The notes under the pieces were generated by a model that ran no database searches, was not told the origin of the DNA, and saw only the letters and a list, made by a program, of their open reading frames with translations. Position numbers and translations under genes: made by a program. From an uncultured Saprospiraceae bacterium (GTDB lineage: Bacteria > Bacteroidota > Bacteroidia > Chitinophagales > Saprospiraceae), in the NCBI GenBank assembly GCA_937929945.1, contig CALFUK010000028.1, positions 1-32,128 of the forward strand: DNA of 32,128 nucleotides, given 5' to 3'. This document shows, piece after piece, positions 17,902 through 25,912 of this stretch. Each line of letters begins with the position of its first letter. Positions within the stretch are counted from its first letter, which is position 1.

Positions 17902-19203
17902 ATGAAGATTATCATATCATACATCATCGCTGCTATACTTATAACGAGCCAGCTGGCCTCAGCACAGCAGATCGCTAAGACCGAGACTGGCAGCTTTCTA
18001 CTGAGAGGCGGTACACTGGTCACCGTATCGAATGGGACCATCACTGGAGATCTACTAGTGGCTGATGGCAAAATAAAGTCCATCGGAGAAAGCATCCCTC
18101 TACCTGCTGGTGCGATAGAAATAGACTGCGCTGGTAAATATGTCTATCCAGGCATGATCGATGGGGGTACCAAGCTAGGCCTGCAAGAAGTCGGAAGTGT
18201 CAGCCTGACCTCTGATCATAACGAGATCGGGGACTTTATACCTCATATGGAAGCCCTCACGGCGGTCAATCCCAACGCTGTCAGCATACCCGTTACAAGA
18301 GTGAATGGGATCACTTCTGCGCTAGTCGTACCTTCTGGAGGCAGCTTTCCTGGTACCGCTTCATTGATCAACTTAGTAGGCTACACCCCTGATCAGATGT
18401 ACGCGGGATTCAAAGGAGCTGTGCTCAATTTTCCAGCTACTGGTAAGCGTGGCTGGTGGGACCGCCGATCAGCAGAAGACATCAAAAAGGAAGCAGAAAA
18501 GGCTATGAAAACGCTAGACGATACTTGGAAAAAAGTAAAACTCTACGCCAAGATCAATGCCGCTGCCAGCTCTGACAAAAAAGCGCTCGCTGGATATAAT
18601 CCATCCATGGACGCAATGCTACAAGTGGCTAATGGTACCCGCCATCTACTAGTCGAGGTGAATAAAGAAGCTGACATTAAAGCAGCTCTAAAGTGGATCG
18701 AGAAAAACGAAGTTAATGCCATACTAACAGGTGTGTCAGAGGGATATCGAGTCGCGGCCGACATTGCTAAGGCTGATCTTCCAGTCATCGTAGGGCCTGT
18801 CCTCAGCATCCCTGGTAGGCAGTCAGATAAATACGATGCCGCGTATACCAATCCCGGACTACTGCATAAAGCTGGCGTCAAAGTCGTCCTGCGCACCAGC
18901 TCATACGAGAACGTCAGAAACTTACCATACAATGCAGGATTTGCCGCTGCGTATGGCATGGGTACAGAGGCGGCACTCCGCTCAGTGACCCTATCAGCAG
19001 CTGAAGTTTTTGGCGTAGCAGGTCAGCTGGGCAGCCTCGACGAAGGTAAAATCGCCAACCTCTTTGTAAGTGATGGTGACCCATTTGAGACCAAGACGGA
19101 CATCTACCACCTCTTTATCAGTGGACGCAAGGTGCCCTTAGAAAGTCGACACACGCTGCTGTATGATGAATTTTTAAATCGTGATCCAGGACTGAAAAAA
19201 TAA
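17902..19203 (+). CDS. Exported amidohydrolase-fold protein lacking the metal site (second probable pseudoenzyme)
   Basis: 433 residues with a signal peptide (MKIIISYIIAAILITSQLASAQQ). The N-terminal beta-sandwich (FLLRGGTLVTVSNGTITGDLLV) and the end of the domain (SLDEGKIANLFVSDGDPFE) are those of the imidazolonepropionase-like amidohydrolases. The metal motif is replaced: the active form G-I-I-D-A-H-S-H becomes G-M-I-D-G-G-T-K (residues 84-91), and the later His-x-His, His and Asp positions are not recognisable. The reading frame is intact and the rest of the fold conserved, so this is a maintained non-catalytic protein and not a decaying copy. It converges with the histidine kinase gene. 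It could act as a binding or structural subunit with the active middle paralogue; there is no direct evidence for this. Confidence 0.8.
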   Translation: MKIIISYIIAAILITSQLASAQQIAKTETGSFLLRGGTLVTVSNGTITGDLLVADGKIKSIGESIPLPAGAIEIDCAGKYVYPGMIDGGTKLGLQEVGSVSLTSDHNEIGDFIPHMEALTAVNPNAVSIPVTRVNGITSALVVPSGGSFPGTASLINLVGYTPDQMYAGFKGAVLNFPATGKRGWWDRRSAEDIKKEAEKAMKTLDDTWKKVKLYAKINAAASSDKKALAGYNPSMDAMLQVANGTRHLLVEVNKEADIKAALKWIEKNEVNAILTGVSEGYRVAADIAKADLPVIVGPVLSIPGRQSDKYDAAYTNPGLLHKAGVKVVLRTSSYENVRNLPYNAGFAAAYGMGTEAALRSVTLSAAEVFGVAGQLGSLDEGKIANLFVSDGDPFETKTDIYHLFISGRKVPLESRHTLLYDEFLNRDPGLKK

Positions 19204-19371
19204 GTAGCCGGCAGAGGTGTAGCTGGGTACAGAATAAGTGGTGGATATTAAATTAACATACCTGCTGCATTAAAACTATACCTATGCGGGGGTATTGAGA
19301 AAATGTATATGATAAAAATCTAAGCTCCCCCATATGAATGGGCTGTTATATTCATTATGTGACTTTATACT

Positions 19372-21471
19372 TTAGCTTGAAGCTAAATGCTTACTGACGG
19401 TGAATGTGACTGTCACGCCGTGGTCAGTGTTCCTACTCATGTATATCTCACCATTATGCTCTTTCACGTATTTAGCACAAATAGCCAAGCCTAAGCCTGT
19501 GCCATCATATTTGCTCTTACTATTGAGCTGCGCAAATTTTTCGAAGATCTCTTCAAAATTCTTTTCCTCCACACCTATGCCATTGTCCTTTATCGTGATG
19601 ATCGTATGATCTGTATCATGTGTCGCTTCTACCACGACTCTTGGTAAGCGACTCTCATCTATAAATTTTAAAGCATTACTCAGCAAGTTTTGCAGAATTT
19701 GCTTCAGTTTGATTTGGTCTGCATTGATCTGAAAATCACAATTGATAATCTCTATTTTACCATTGACTTGCGTCAAACTAAAATCCAATAACTCTATCAC
19801 CTCGTCCAATAAATCTCTGAACTGAAACTGTTCGATATTCAATTTTTTTGTACTCGATTTAGAATATTCTAAGAGGTCATCAATTAAACGATTTAAGCTA
19901 TTGGTGCCTTTTTGAATAAAATCGAAATAGACTTTAAAGTTATCTTCTGCTTCGGCATAATATTTCTTCTTGATTATATTCGTAAAGCTCTGTATGGTTC
20001 TGAGTGGAGCCTTGATGTCATGTGACGCGATATATGCAAATTGTTCGAGCTCGACATTGAGGTCAATGTATTTTTGCATTTCTTTATTACTTTCAGACAG
20101 GCGAGCCTCTGTCCTTTGCAGTGCAGTATTATTGGCTATAAGTTTTTGTTTTGCTGCAGATACAGTTACATAGGATTTATAGATCAATAGACCACTGACG
20201 ATGACTATGAACATTAATCCCATCAGTAATCCAATGATTTTATTTCGGTAGGCTACCTTATTAGAGAGGACCTCCTTAGATTTTTTGATTTCTAACTTTT
20301 CTTTCTCTGATTCAAAGCGGTGTTTTTCGTTAAGGCTCCTCAGCTGTAAGAGTAACTCTTTGTCTGTAATACTATCCTTTAATTGATTGGCAATGATAAG
20401 GTCTGTGTTAGCTTCTTTATATTGTCCCAGTATGGTATGAGCTTCAGCCATAGCACTAGCGCTGTGCTGCTGAAGCTCAATATCATCATTTAGCTTTCCT
20501 ATGTCCGAAGCATATTGATACTCTGATAATAGGCCACTATCTTTTGTCTTTATAAATTTGATTCTCGCAATGAACAATCGACAGTAGGCTGCATAGTTTA
20601 TGTTACCTTCTTCTTCATAAATTTCAAGTGCTCTTTCAAAATTAATCATCGCATCATCAAGATGACCCAGCTCCATTTGACAGTAAGCTTTACTATAAAA
20701 TACCGTACCTAAAATATATTCGCTCTTATGCTTCTCCACTAATGCTAAGGCCATCTCAAACTCGTCTAATGCCTTCTGATATTCTTTGGTTTTAATATAA
20801 TTATCACCAGTATTATTATATGAAATAATTAGATAATAAAAATCGTCTGCCTTCTCGAAATAGGGTTTAGCTTGACTTAGCATATTAATTGCTAAAGCAT
20901 AATCTCCTACTTCAGTAAAGACATAGGCAGAGGGTAGAAGTAAAGTCCCAATTTCATCAAAATCTGATTCATTTAGTAAATCTTGAGCCTTATTGAAGAG
21001 CTCTATTGCCTCATAGTACTCTTTATCTTTAATTTTTAAATAACCCTTATACTTCAATAAATTTGAATGCAATACTCGTATGGACGTAGAATCATAACTG
21101 GGGTTTTGCTCTAATAAGGTAAGGCCATTAGATAACTGGCTGCTGCATTCTTCAAAGAGCTCAAGCTGATAATACATTTCAACCTGATTTGTAATACTCG
21201 TTAGCTGGCCCTTTACATAATTAATCCTATTTGCTAAGTCATAGGCTTCGGATGCATATTTCTTAAGCTGTACCGTATCCTGCATGTCCAGACTGCTGAT
21301 CTCATTATATATATCGACTGTTGTTTCAGATGATGGCGGTGCTTGCTCTAATAGTGCCAACAGACTATCTCTCTGTAAATCCAAACTATCTTGACCTATT
21401 GCATGAGGAGGACCCACCGCTAATAAGCAGAACAAAAATAAATTAACAAATAAGACATGAGAGTTAGACAT
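19372..21471 (-). CDS. TPR-sensor histidine kinase, membrane-bound
   Basis: 699 residues. Signal peptide 1-26, then a periplasmic array of TPR units (about 45-385; for example YNNTGDNYIKTKEYQKALDE), one transmembrane helix (about 410-432, IIGLLMGLMFIVIVSGLLIY) and a cytoplasmic coiled coil. The HisKA domain has the phospho-acceptor His484 (YIASHDIKAPLRT). The HATPase domain has the N box (NLLSNALKFI), the G1 box (DNGIGVEEKNFEEIFEKF) and the G2 box (GTGLGLAICAKYV), so the kinase core looks complete. No receiver domain is fused and no response regulator gene adjoins it, so the partner must be elsewhere. The gene is more AT-rich than the amidohydrolase genes beside it. What the TPR region senses cannot be told. 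Confidence 0.88.
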   Translation of the reverse strand: MSNSHVLFVNLFLFCLLAVGPPHAIGQDSLDLQRDSLLALLEQAPPSSETTVDIYNEISSLDMQDTVQLKKYASEAYDLANRINYVKGQLTSITNQVEMYYQLELFEECSSQLSNGLTLLEQNPSYDSTSIRVLHSNLLKYKGYLKIKDKEYYEAIELFNKAQDLLNESDFDEIGTLLLPSAYVFTEVGDYALAINMLSQAKPYFEKADDFYYLIISYNNTGDNYIKTKEYQKALDEFEMALALVEKHKSEYILGTVFYSKAYCQMELGHLDDAMINFERALEIYEEEGNINYAAYCRLFIARIKFIKTKDSGLLSEYQYASDIGKLNDDIELQQHSASAMAEAHTILGQYKEANTDLIIANQLKDSITDKELLLQLRSLNEKHRFESEKEKLEIKKSKEVLSNKVAYRNKIIGLLMGLMFIVIVSGLLIYKSYVTVSAAKQKLIANNTALQRTEARLSESNKEMQKYIDLNVELEQFAYIASHDIKAPLRTIQSFTNIIKKKYYAEAEDNFKVYFDFIQKGTNSLNRLIDDLLEYSKSSTKKLNIEQFQFRDLLDEVIELLDFSLTQVNGKIEIINCDFQINADQIKLKQILQNLLSNALKFIDESRLPRVVVEATHDTDHTIITIKDNGIGVEEKNFEEIFEKFAQLNSKSKYDGTGLGLAICAKYVKEHNGEIYMSRNTDHGVTVTFTVSKHLASS

Positions 21472-22067
21472 AAGATACGGTAAAAGCGAGTTAATCTACA
21501 CTAAAGTTTTATACCTTAAAAAAATCAATTTGCCTGTGAAATGATTGCATAAAAAATAAATCTTACTGACACTCAGTTATTCAGCTTACACTATTCACAC
21601 ATTACTTGTGGTACATATCATTCCCGCCTAATAACAGTTTCCTCCTCGATAATTGTTTAGGCCCTTCTCTAATCTGTAGTTCATCTGTAGTAAATCTTTC
21701 GATCATTATGTTTAGTTGCTATCAAAATGTCTATCAGCATATTCAGCACAGTAATCGCTAATAATACCTCGAATATCTTGATGAATTCGCTGTACATAAC
21801 TAAGTAACATAGCTATTCAAAAATTATCTTTTATTACGCCAACGCTAGAATTTGATTTTTTCCAGTCAGCATACTTAGTTGTTTTTGAATTCGGGCATTC
21901 ATCGTAAAGCGGCTGCTAGGAATGACAAAAATAGCTATAAACCGCTGATATCAAAATACTTCTGCGGTTAATATTAAGATCTTCTACATGTGTCGTCTTA
22001 ATCTTCGTGCCGTCAGATGAGCCCAAAACAGACAAAGATGGCTATCTTAGGTCAAATAATGAATCAA
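21472..22067. other. About 600-bp AT-rich intergenic region between divergent genes
   Basis: This gap separates the divergent histidine kinase and mqo genes and must hold both promoters; I find no convincing TTG/TAnnTTTG pair. It contains a 38-codon open frame on the minus strand (21797 down to 21681) whose product would be one hydrophobic helix with a charged tail (MYSEFIKIFEVLLAITV...); this may be a small membrane protein or chance. An inverted repeat AACCGC/GCGGTT (21940-21945 and 21964-21969) lies about 100 bp before the probable mqo start and could be an operator. No RNA gene is recognisable. Confidence 0.4.
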
Positions 22068-23555
22068 ATGTCAGACCATACTAATCTTCAGAGAATCGTG
22101 CTTATCGGCGCGGGAATCATGAGTGCTACCCTGGGTATCTTCATACACCGCCTCTTTCCTGATGCACAGATTCAGATCTACGAACGGCTGGACAGAGTGG
22201 GTGCCGAAAGCTCTGATGCCTGGAATAATGCTGGCACCGGCCACTCCGCATTCTGTGAGCTGAACTACACGCCGCTACGTGAAGATGGATCCGTAGACAT
22301 CACTAAGGCACTGAAGATTGGAGAGGCATTCGAAGTATCAAAGCAGCTGTGGGCCTACCTGGTGAAGACAGGCAGGCTCACGCCAGAGAAACCTTTCATC
22401 AATGATATCGACCATATGAGCTTCGTGATGGGTGAAGAGAATGTCGCCTTCCTGCAGAAGCGATACGCAGCCATGCAGTCCTATCCGATGTTTGCCGATA
22501 TGTTCTACGAAGATGATCATGCGACCATTAAGGACTTCATCCCCTTATTGATGGAGGGTCGACCAGCGTCTGATACACTCGCGACCACCAGAATGGCGAT
22601 TGGTACCGATGTGAATTTCGGTGAAATCACCCGTGGAATGATCAGCTACTTAGCGTCCCAAGATAATGTGGAGCTGCACCTGGGACATGAAGTGAGATCG
22701 ATCACTAGGGTAAAGGAGGGCTGGATGATCGAAGCAATGGACCTCAGTCGCGGCTATCAAAATACCGTTATCGCTGACTTTCTCTTCAACGGTGCAGGAG
22801 GTGGCGCGCTCAAGCTTTTAGAGATGGCTGACATAGATGAAGCTAAGGGCTATGGCGGATTTCCCGTATCAGGACAGTGGCTACGCTGCACGAATCCAGA
22901 TGTAATCAATCGTCACGAAGCTAAAGTCTATGGGAAAGCTGCGACGGGCAATCCTCCCATGTCAGTCCCTCACCTGGATACCAGGATGATGAACGGAGAG
23001 CGCAGCCTGCTCTTCGGTCCCTATGCGGGCTTCTCGACTAAATTCTTGAAGAATGGCTCCCTCCTAGATCTACCTCTATCCATAGAGATGCACAACATCT
23101 GGCCTATGCTCTCTGCCGGCATTCATAACATTGGACTGACCAAGTACCTGATCGAACAGGTGATGCAATCCCCCGAAGAGCGATTCGCCATGCTGCAAGT
23201 GTACTACCCCGAAGCTGTCATGGAAGATTGGGAATTATTAGTCGCTGGGCAGCGGGTCCAGATTATTAAAAAAGATAAAGAAGAAGGTGGCGTCCTAAAA
23301 TTTGGGACGGAGATCGTCTCTGTACCTGACGGTACGATGGCTGCTTTACTAGGTGCATCACCAGGCGCATCGACAGCAGTATCGATCATGTTAGATGTGC
23401 TGAGTCTATGTTTCCCAGATCAGATGAAATCAGATGAATGGATCAGCAGCCTTCAGGAGATGATTCCTTCTTATGGAAAATCACTGATAGAAGATGGCGA
23501 ATTGTTACGTCACACCAGAAGCTATACGACGGAGGTCCTGCAGTTAGCCGAATGA
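22068..23555 (+). CDS. mqo: Malate:quinone oxidoreductase
   Basis: 495 residues from ATG 22068. The frame is open from ATG 22017, but Mqo proteins begin about 10-15 residues before the FAD-binding glycine motif, which favours 22068 (MSDHTNLQRIVLIGAG) or 22059. Family landmarks include the dinucleotide fold GAGIMSATLG, then ERLDRVGAESSDAWNNAGTG, GTDVNFGEITRG, FNGAGGGALKLL, the FPVSGQWLRC block, and LLGASPGASTAVSIML near the end. Length is normal for the family (about 490-500). The enzyme oxidises malate to oxaloacetate with FAD and passes electrons to the quinone pool at the inner face of the membrane, bypassing NAD-linked malate dehydrogenase in the TCA cycle. It stands alone: the next gene on the strand is about 180 bp away and has its own putative control site. 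Confidence 0.95.
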   Translation: MSDHTNLQRIVLIGAGIMSATLGIFIHRLFPDAQIQIYERLDRVGAESSDAWNNAGTGHSAFCELNYTPLREDGSVDITKALKIGEAFEVSKQLWAYLVKTGRLTPEKPFINDIDHMSFVMGEENVAFLQKRYAAMQSYPMFADMFYEDDHATIKDFIPLLMEGRPASDTLATTRMAIGTDVNFGEITRGMISYLASQDNVELHLGHEVRSITRVKEGWMIEAMDLSRGYQNTVIADFLFNGAGGGALKLLEMADIDEAKGYGGFPVSGQWLRCTNPDVINRHEAKVYGKAATGNPPMSVPHLDTRMMNGERSLLFGPYAGFSTKFLKNGSLLDLPLSIEMHNIWPMLSAGIHNIGLTKYLIEQVMQSPEERFAMLQVYYPEAVMEDWELLVAGQRVQIIKKDKEEGGVLKFGTEIVSVPDGTMAALLGASPGASTAVSIMLDVLSLCFPDQMKSDEWISSLQEMIPSYGKSLIEDGELLRHTRSYTTEVLQLAE

Positions 23556-23675
23556 TTGGTTAAAAGTGGTCAAAGACACTCGAATTACTGATTATGAATT
23601 CCTCTTTTGATTTCCTACTTTAGAAGATCAGCAGTTATGGATCTACGCAGCTAAGTCAGACATCCATTAATATGA

Positions 23676-23695
23676 CATGTGACAGATATCACATG
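23676..23695 (+). promoter_or_regulatory. CRP/FNR-type palindrome upstream of the PhyH-like gene
   Basis: A perfect dyad CATGTGA-N6-TCACATG contains TGTGA-N6-TCACA, the consensus half-site arrangement for CRP family regulators in proteobacteria. It ends 41 bp before the ATG at 23737. A TTG at 23701-23703 with a TA 18 bp later (23722) could be promoter elements, which would place the dyad just upstream of the -33 box as for an activator. No CRP/FNR gene is in the window, so the binding protein is inferred. Confidence 0.5.
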
Positions 23696-23736
23696 GTTAG
23701 TTGCTGGTCGAATATGAGTACTAAAGATTTACAAAA

Positions 23737-24696
23737 ATGGAAGCGCTTATGATCCCTAATAACAACCATCAAGACATCCCTGGAAATCCGTCCACTGCGA
23801 TGAGCAGCGCCAAGTCCCTGAATCAAAGAGTAAACCAAGAAGCCCTGCGCCTAATGACAGAAGACCAGTGGGCCTTCTGGAGACATCATGGCTATGTCGT
23901 CATTAAAGAAGCCGTCCCAAGAGCTCAGGCCGAACGCACTGCTGATTTTCTTTGGGAGTTCGAAGACAAGAAAAAAGATGACCGGTCAACCTGGTATACA
24001 CATGCCAGAGCAGAAATGAAAATGAAAGAGCTGGCAGGTACGGGCATGGTAGAAGTGTATCATCATCAACACCTTTGGAATAATCGGCAGATGAAAAAAG
24101 TGTACGACGCCTTCGTCGATATCTGGGGCACAGAAGAACTATGGGTCACCATTGATCGAGCAAATCTCAATTTTCCGATTCGAGAAGGCTACGAGTATAA
24201 AGGCTTTATTCATTGGGACTATGATCCAGAGACTCGTCCGCAAAATGTTCAAGCTGTACTCGCCCTCTCTGATCAGATGGATGAAGATATGGGTGGCTTT
24301 CAGTGCATCCCTTGGCTCTTTCGCAACTACGATGAGTGGAAGCTCACACAGCCCGATGACCGCAACCGCTTTCAGCCTGATGTCTCTCAGCTTAAAGATA
24401 AAATCGTAAAAGTCGGTCTCGAAGCTGGTGATCTCGTCATCTGGGATAGCCGTCAGCCTCACGGCATCAGGCCCAATCACTCAGACCAAGTCCGCATAGC
24501 GCAGTACATCTCCATGATGCCCGCCGAAAATGACAATGAGAATCTGCGGCAGTGGCGAATCAAATCCTGGAAAGAACGGATCGCTCCAGAAGGGTACGCC
24601 TTTCCAGGTGATCCAAGAGAATGGGAAAAGAAAAAGTACAAGACTGCAGAGCTAAGTCCCTTAGGAGAAAAGCTGCTCGGACTTACTACATGGTGA
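23737..24696 (+). CDS. Phytanoyl-CoA dioxygenase (PhyH) family Fe(II)/2-oxoglutarate oxygenase
   Basis: 319 residues, cytoplasmic (no signal peptide). The start of the fold is WRHHGYVVIKEAVPRAQAE (residues 48-66), the usual PhyH opening. The iron triad is visible: His159 and Asp161 in HWD, and His242 in SRQPHG. Arg253 (QVRIAQY) is placed to bind the 2-oxoglutarate carboxylate. Such enzymes hydroxylate small molecules or fatty acyl chains using O2 and 2-oxoglutarate; the substrate is not predictable here. The first 35 residues are polar and probably unstructured. It sits alone between mqo and the DTW gene, with gaps of 181 and 292 bp, so it is likely transcribed by itself, perhaps under the palindrome at 23676-23695. 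Confidence 0.85.
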   Translation: MEALMIPNNNHQDIPGNPSTAMSSAKSLNQRVNQEALRLMTEDQWAFWRHHGYVVIKEAVPRAQAERTADFLWEFEDKKKDDRSTWYTHARAEMKMKELAGTGMVEVYHHQHLWNNRQMKKVYDAFVDIWGTEELWVTIDRANLNFPIREGYEYKGFIHWDYDPETRPQNVQAVLALSDQMDEDMGGFQCIPWLFRNYDEWKLTQPDDRNRFQPDVSQLKDKIVKVGLEAGDLVIWDSRQPHGIRPNHSDQVRIAQYISMMPAENDNENLRQWRIKSWKERIAPEGYAFPGDPREWEKKKYKTAELSPLGEKLLGLTTW

Positions 24697-24988
24697 GTAC
24701 ATATGGCTGTACGCTAATCAGCTAATCACTTAAATTAATGAACCTGACTCGAGTAAAATATTTAGTTTTACGAAATTGCTGTTAAGAGAAGCCATTGTAA
24801 CGCAATGATGATTCGAACCATTTAGGAGCTTCAGTTTTAAGCAGATGCACATGATAAGCCAAAGAATGTCTAATTAAGATAAAGCTGATACCTATTACTA
24901 GGGATCAAATTTAAATGCGATCCGTATAGACGAGAGATGCGCAAATCAGTATAGCTAAGTAAAAAAGATGTTCACCGTATAAGTAGAA
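24697..24988. other. Intergenic region before the DTW gene, no gene seen
   Basis: 292 bp, AT-rich, with many stops in all frames. It contains a 6-bp inverted repeat GTAAAA/TTTTAC (24753-24771) with a 7-nt spacer and a short direct repeat TAATCA near 24716-24728. Neither looks like a clear terminator or operator. The promoter for the following gene must lie here, but I cannot place it. Confidence 0.4.
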
Positions 24989-25696
24989 ATGAAAGAACCA
25001 AGAATCAAATGTTACAAATGCATGAGGCCTTCAAGCTCGTGTATTTGCAAACACATTAATTCCATTCAGACTAATGCCCGTTTTATTATTCTTATGCATC
25101 CGAAGGAGTATAGAAAAGAGAGAAACGGGACGGGGCATATGACTAAGCTCCAACTTGAAAATTCAGAAATTATTGTTGGTGTTGATTTTACCAGTAATAA
25201 ACGCGTCAATGAAATACTGAATAAAGAAAAAAGCTGTTCTTTCTTACTATATCCAGGGAAAAATAGTTTTAATCTATCGGTCAATAAAAGCTCTGCTATT
25301 GACTCATTTATCGGTGAAAATCCACACATCTTCATTCTCGATGGTACATGGCCCTGCGCTCGTAAAATGCTTAAACTAAGTAAAAACTTGCAGGAGCTAA
25401 AAAGAATAAGCTTTGACAATAAAATAAAATCTAAATTTATTATTAAGCAGCAACCAGAATCTATTTGCCTTAGTACGATTGAGTCAGTCTATACTGTCCT
25501 AAATTTACTGAAGGAAGCTGACTTAGAGCACTGCGAGACCAATAGTTTCCTGATTCCTTTTGAAAAAATGATAGAGTACCAAGTCGAATGCATTCTCAAC
25601 CCCAATAATAAAAATTATCGACCTGGCTCGAGAAGAGAGATTCTACCTAAAAATAAGTACAAGCAAAATCCACTAATAAGTATTATTTTCGAATAA
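24989..25696 (+). CDS. DTW-domain protein, probable tRNA-uridine aminocarboxypropyltransferase
   Basis: 235 residues. The N-terminus carries the Cys cluster of this family (C8, C11, C18, C20: CYKCMRPSSSCIC), followed by an IILMHPKE segment and the name-giving motif as LDGTW (D118-W121). A later LSTIESV motif is also typical. By family (E. coli TapT/YfiP; human DTWD1/2) the enzyme moves the 3-amino-3-carboxypropyl group of S-adenosylmethionine to a uridine of tRNA, giving acp3U at position 47 or 20. Length is normal. The gene is distinctly AT-rich compared with mqo and the phyH-like gene, so it may have a different history. Convergent with the CotH gene across 216 bp that holds no recognisable gene. 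Confidence 0.87.
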   Translation: MKEPRIKCYKCMRPSSSCICKHINSIQTNARFIILMHPKEYRKERNGTGHMTKLQLENSEIIVGVDFTSNKRVNEILNKEKSCSFLLYPGKNSFNLSVNKSSAIDSFIGENPHIFILDGTWPCARKMLKLSKNLQELKRISFDNKIKSKFIIKQQPESICLSTIESVYTVLNLLKEADLEHCETNSFLIPFEKMIEYQVECILNPNNKNYRPGSRREILPKNKYKQNPLISIIFE

Positions 25697-25912
25697 AGGA
25701 ATTTAACTCCCTCTTTGGCTTTTCAGATGCTAATTATAGTCTTACTAAAATCAGCCTGCAGAAATTCCAAATACATAAAGTCAGAAATAGTCAACTCGAT
25801 GTATATGATGGCTAAATTCAAAATGAGTGGAGAGAGAACGATAGCGAAAGCAAACGAATAAAAAATTCTAAGCTAGTATCTCTTTGATATTGACTGGCCA
25901 ATAGACACTCAG

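Noticed and set aside
17902-19203. Third amidohydrolase as a pseudogene
   Set aside because: The frame, signal peptide and fold are intact; only the metal site is changed, which fits a functional non-catalytic protein.
19284-19334. GGGGG/CCCCC pairing between the convergent amidohydrolase and kinase genes as a terminator
   Set aside because: The stem needs a bulge, the loop is about 35 nt long, and no T-run follows.
24753-24771. GTAAAA/TTTTAC inverted repeat as an operator or terminator
   Set aside because: It is short and all AT except the ends, in an AT-rich gap where such repeats arise by chance.
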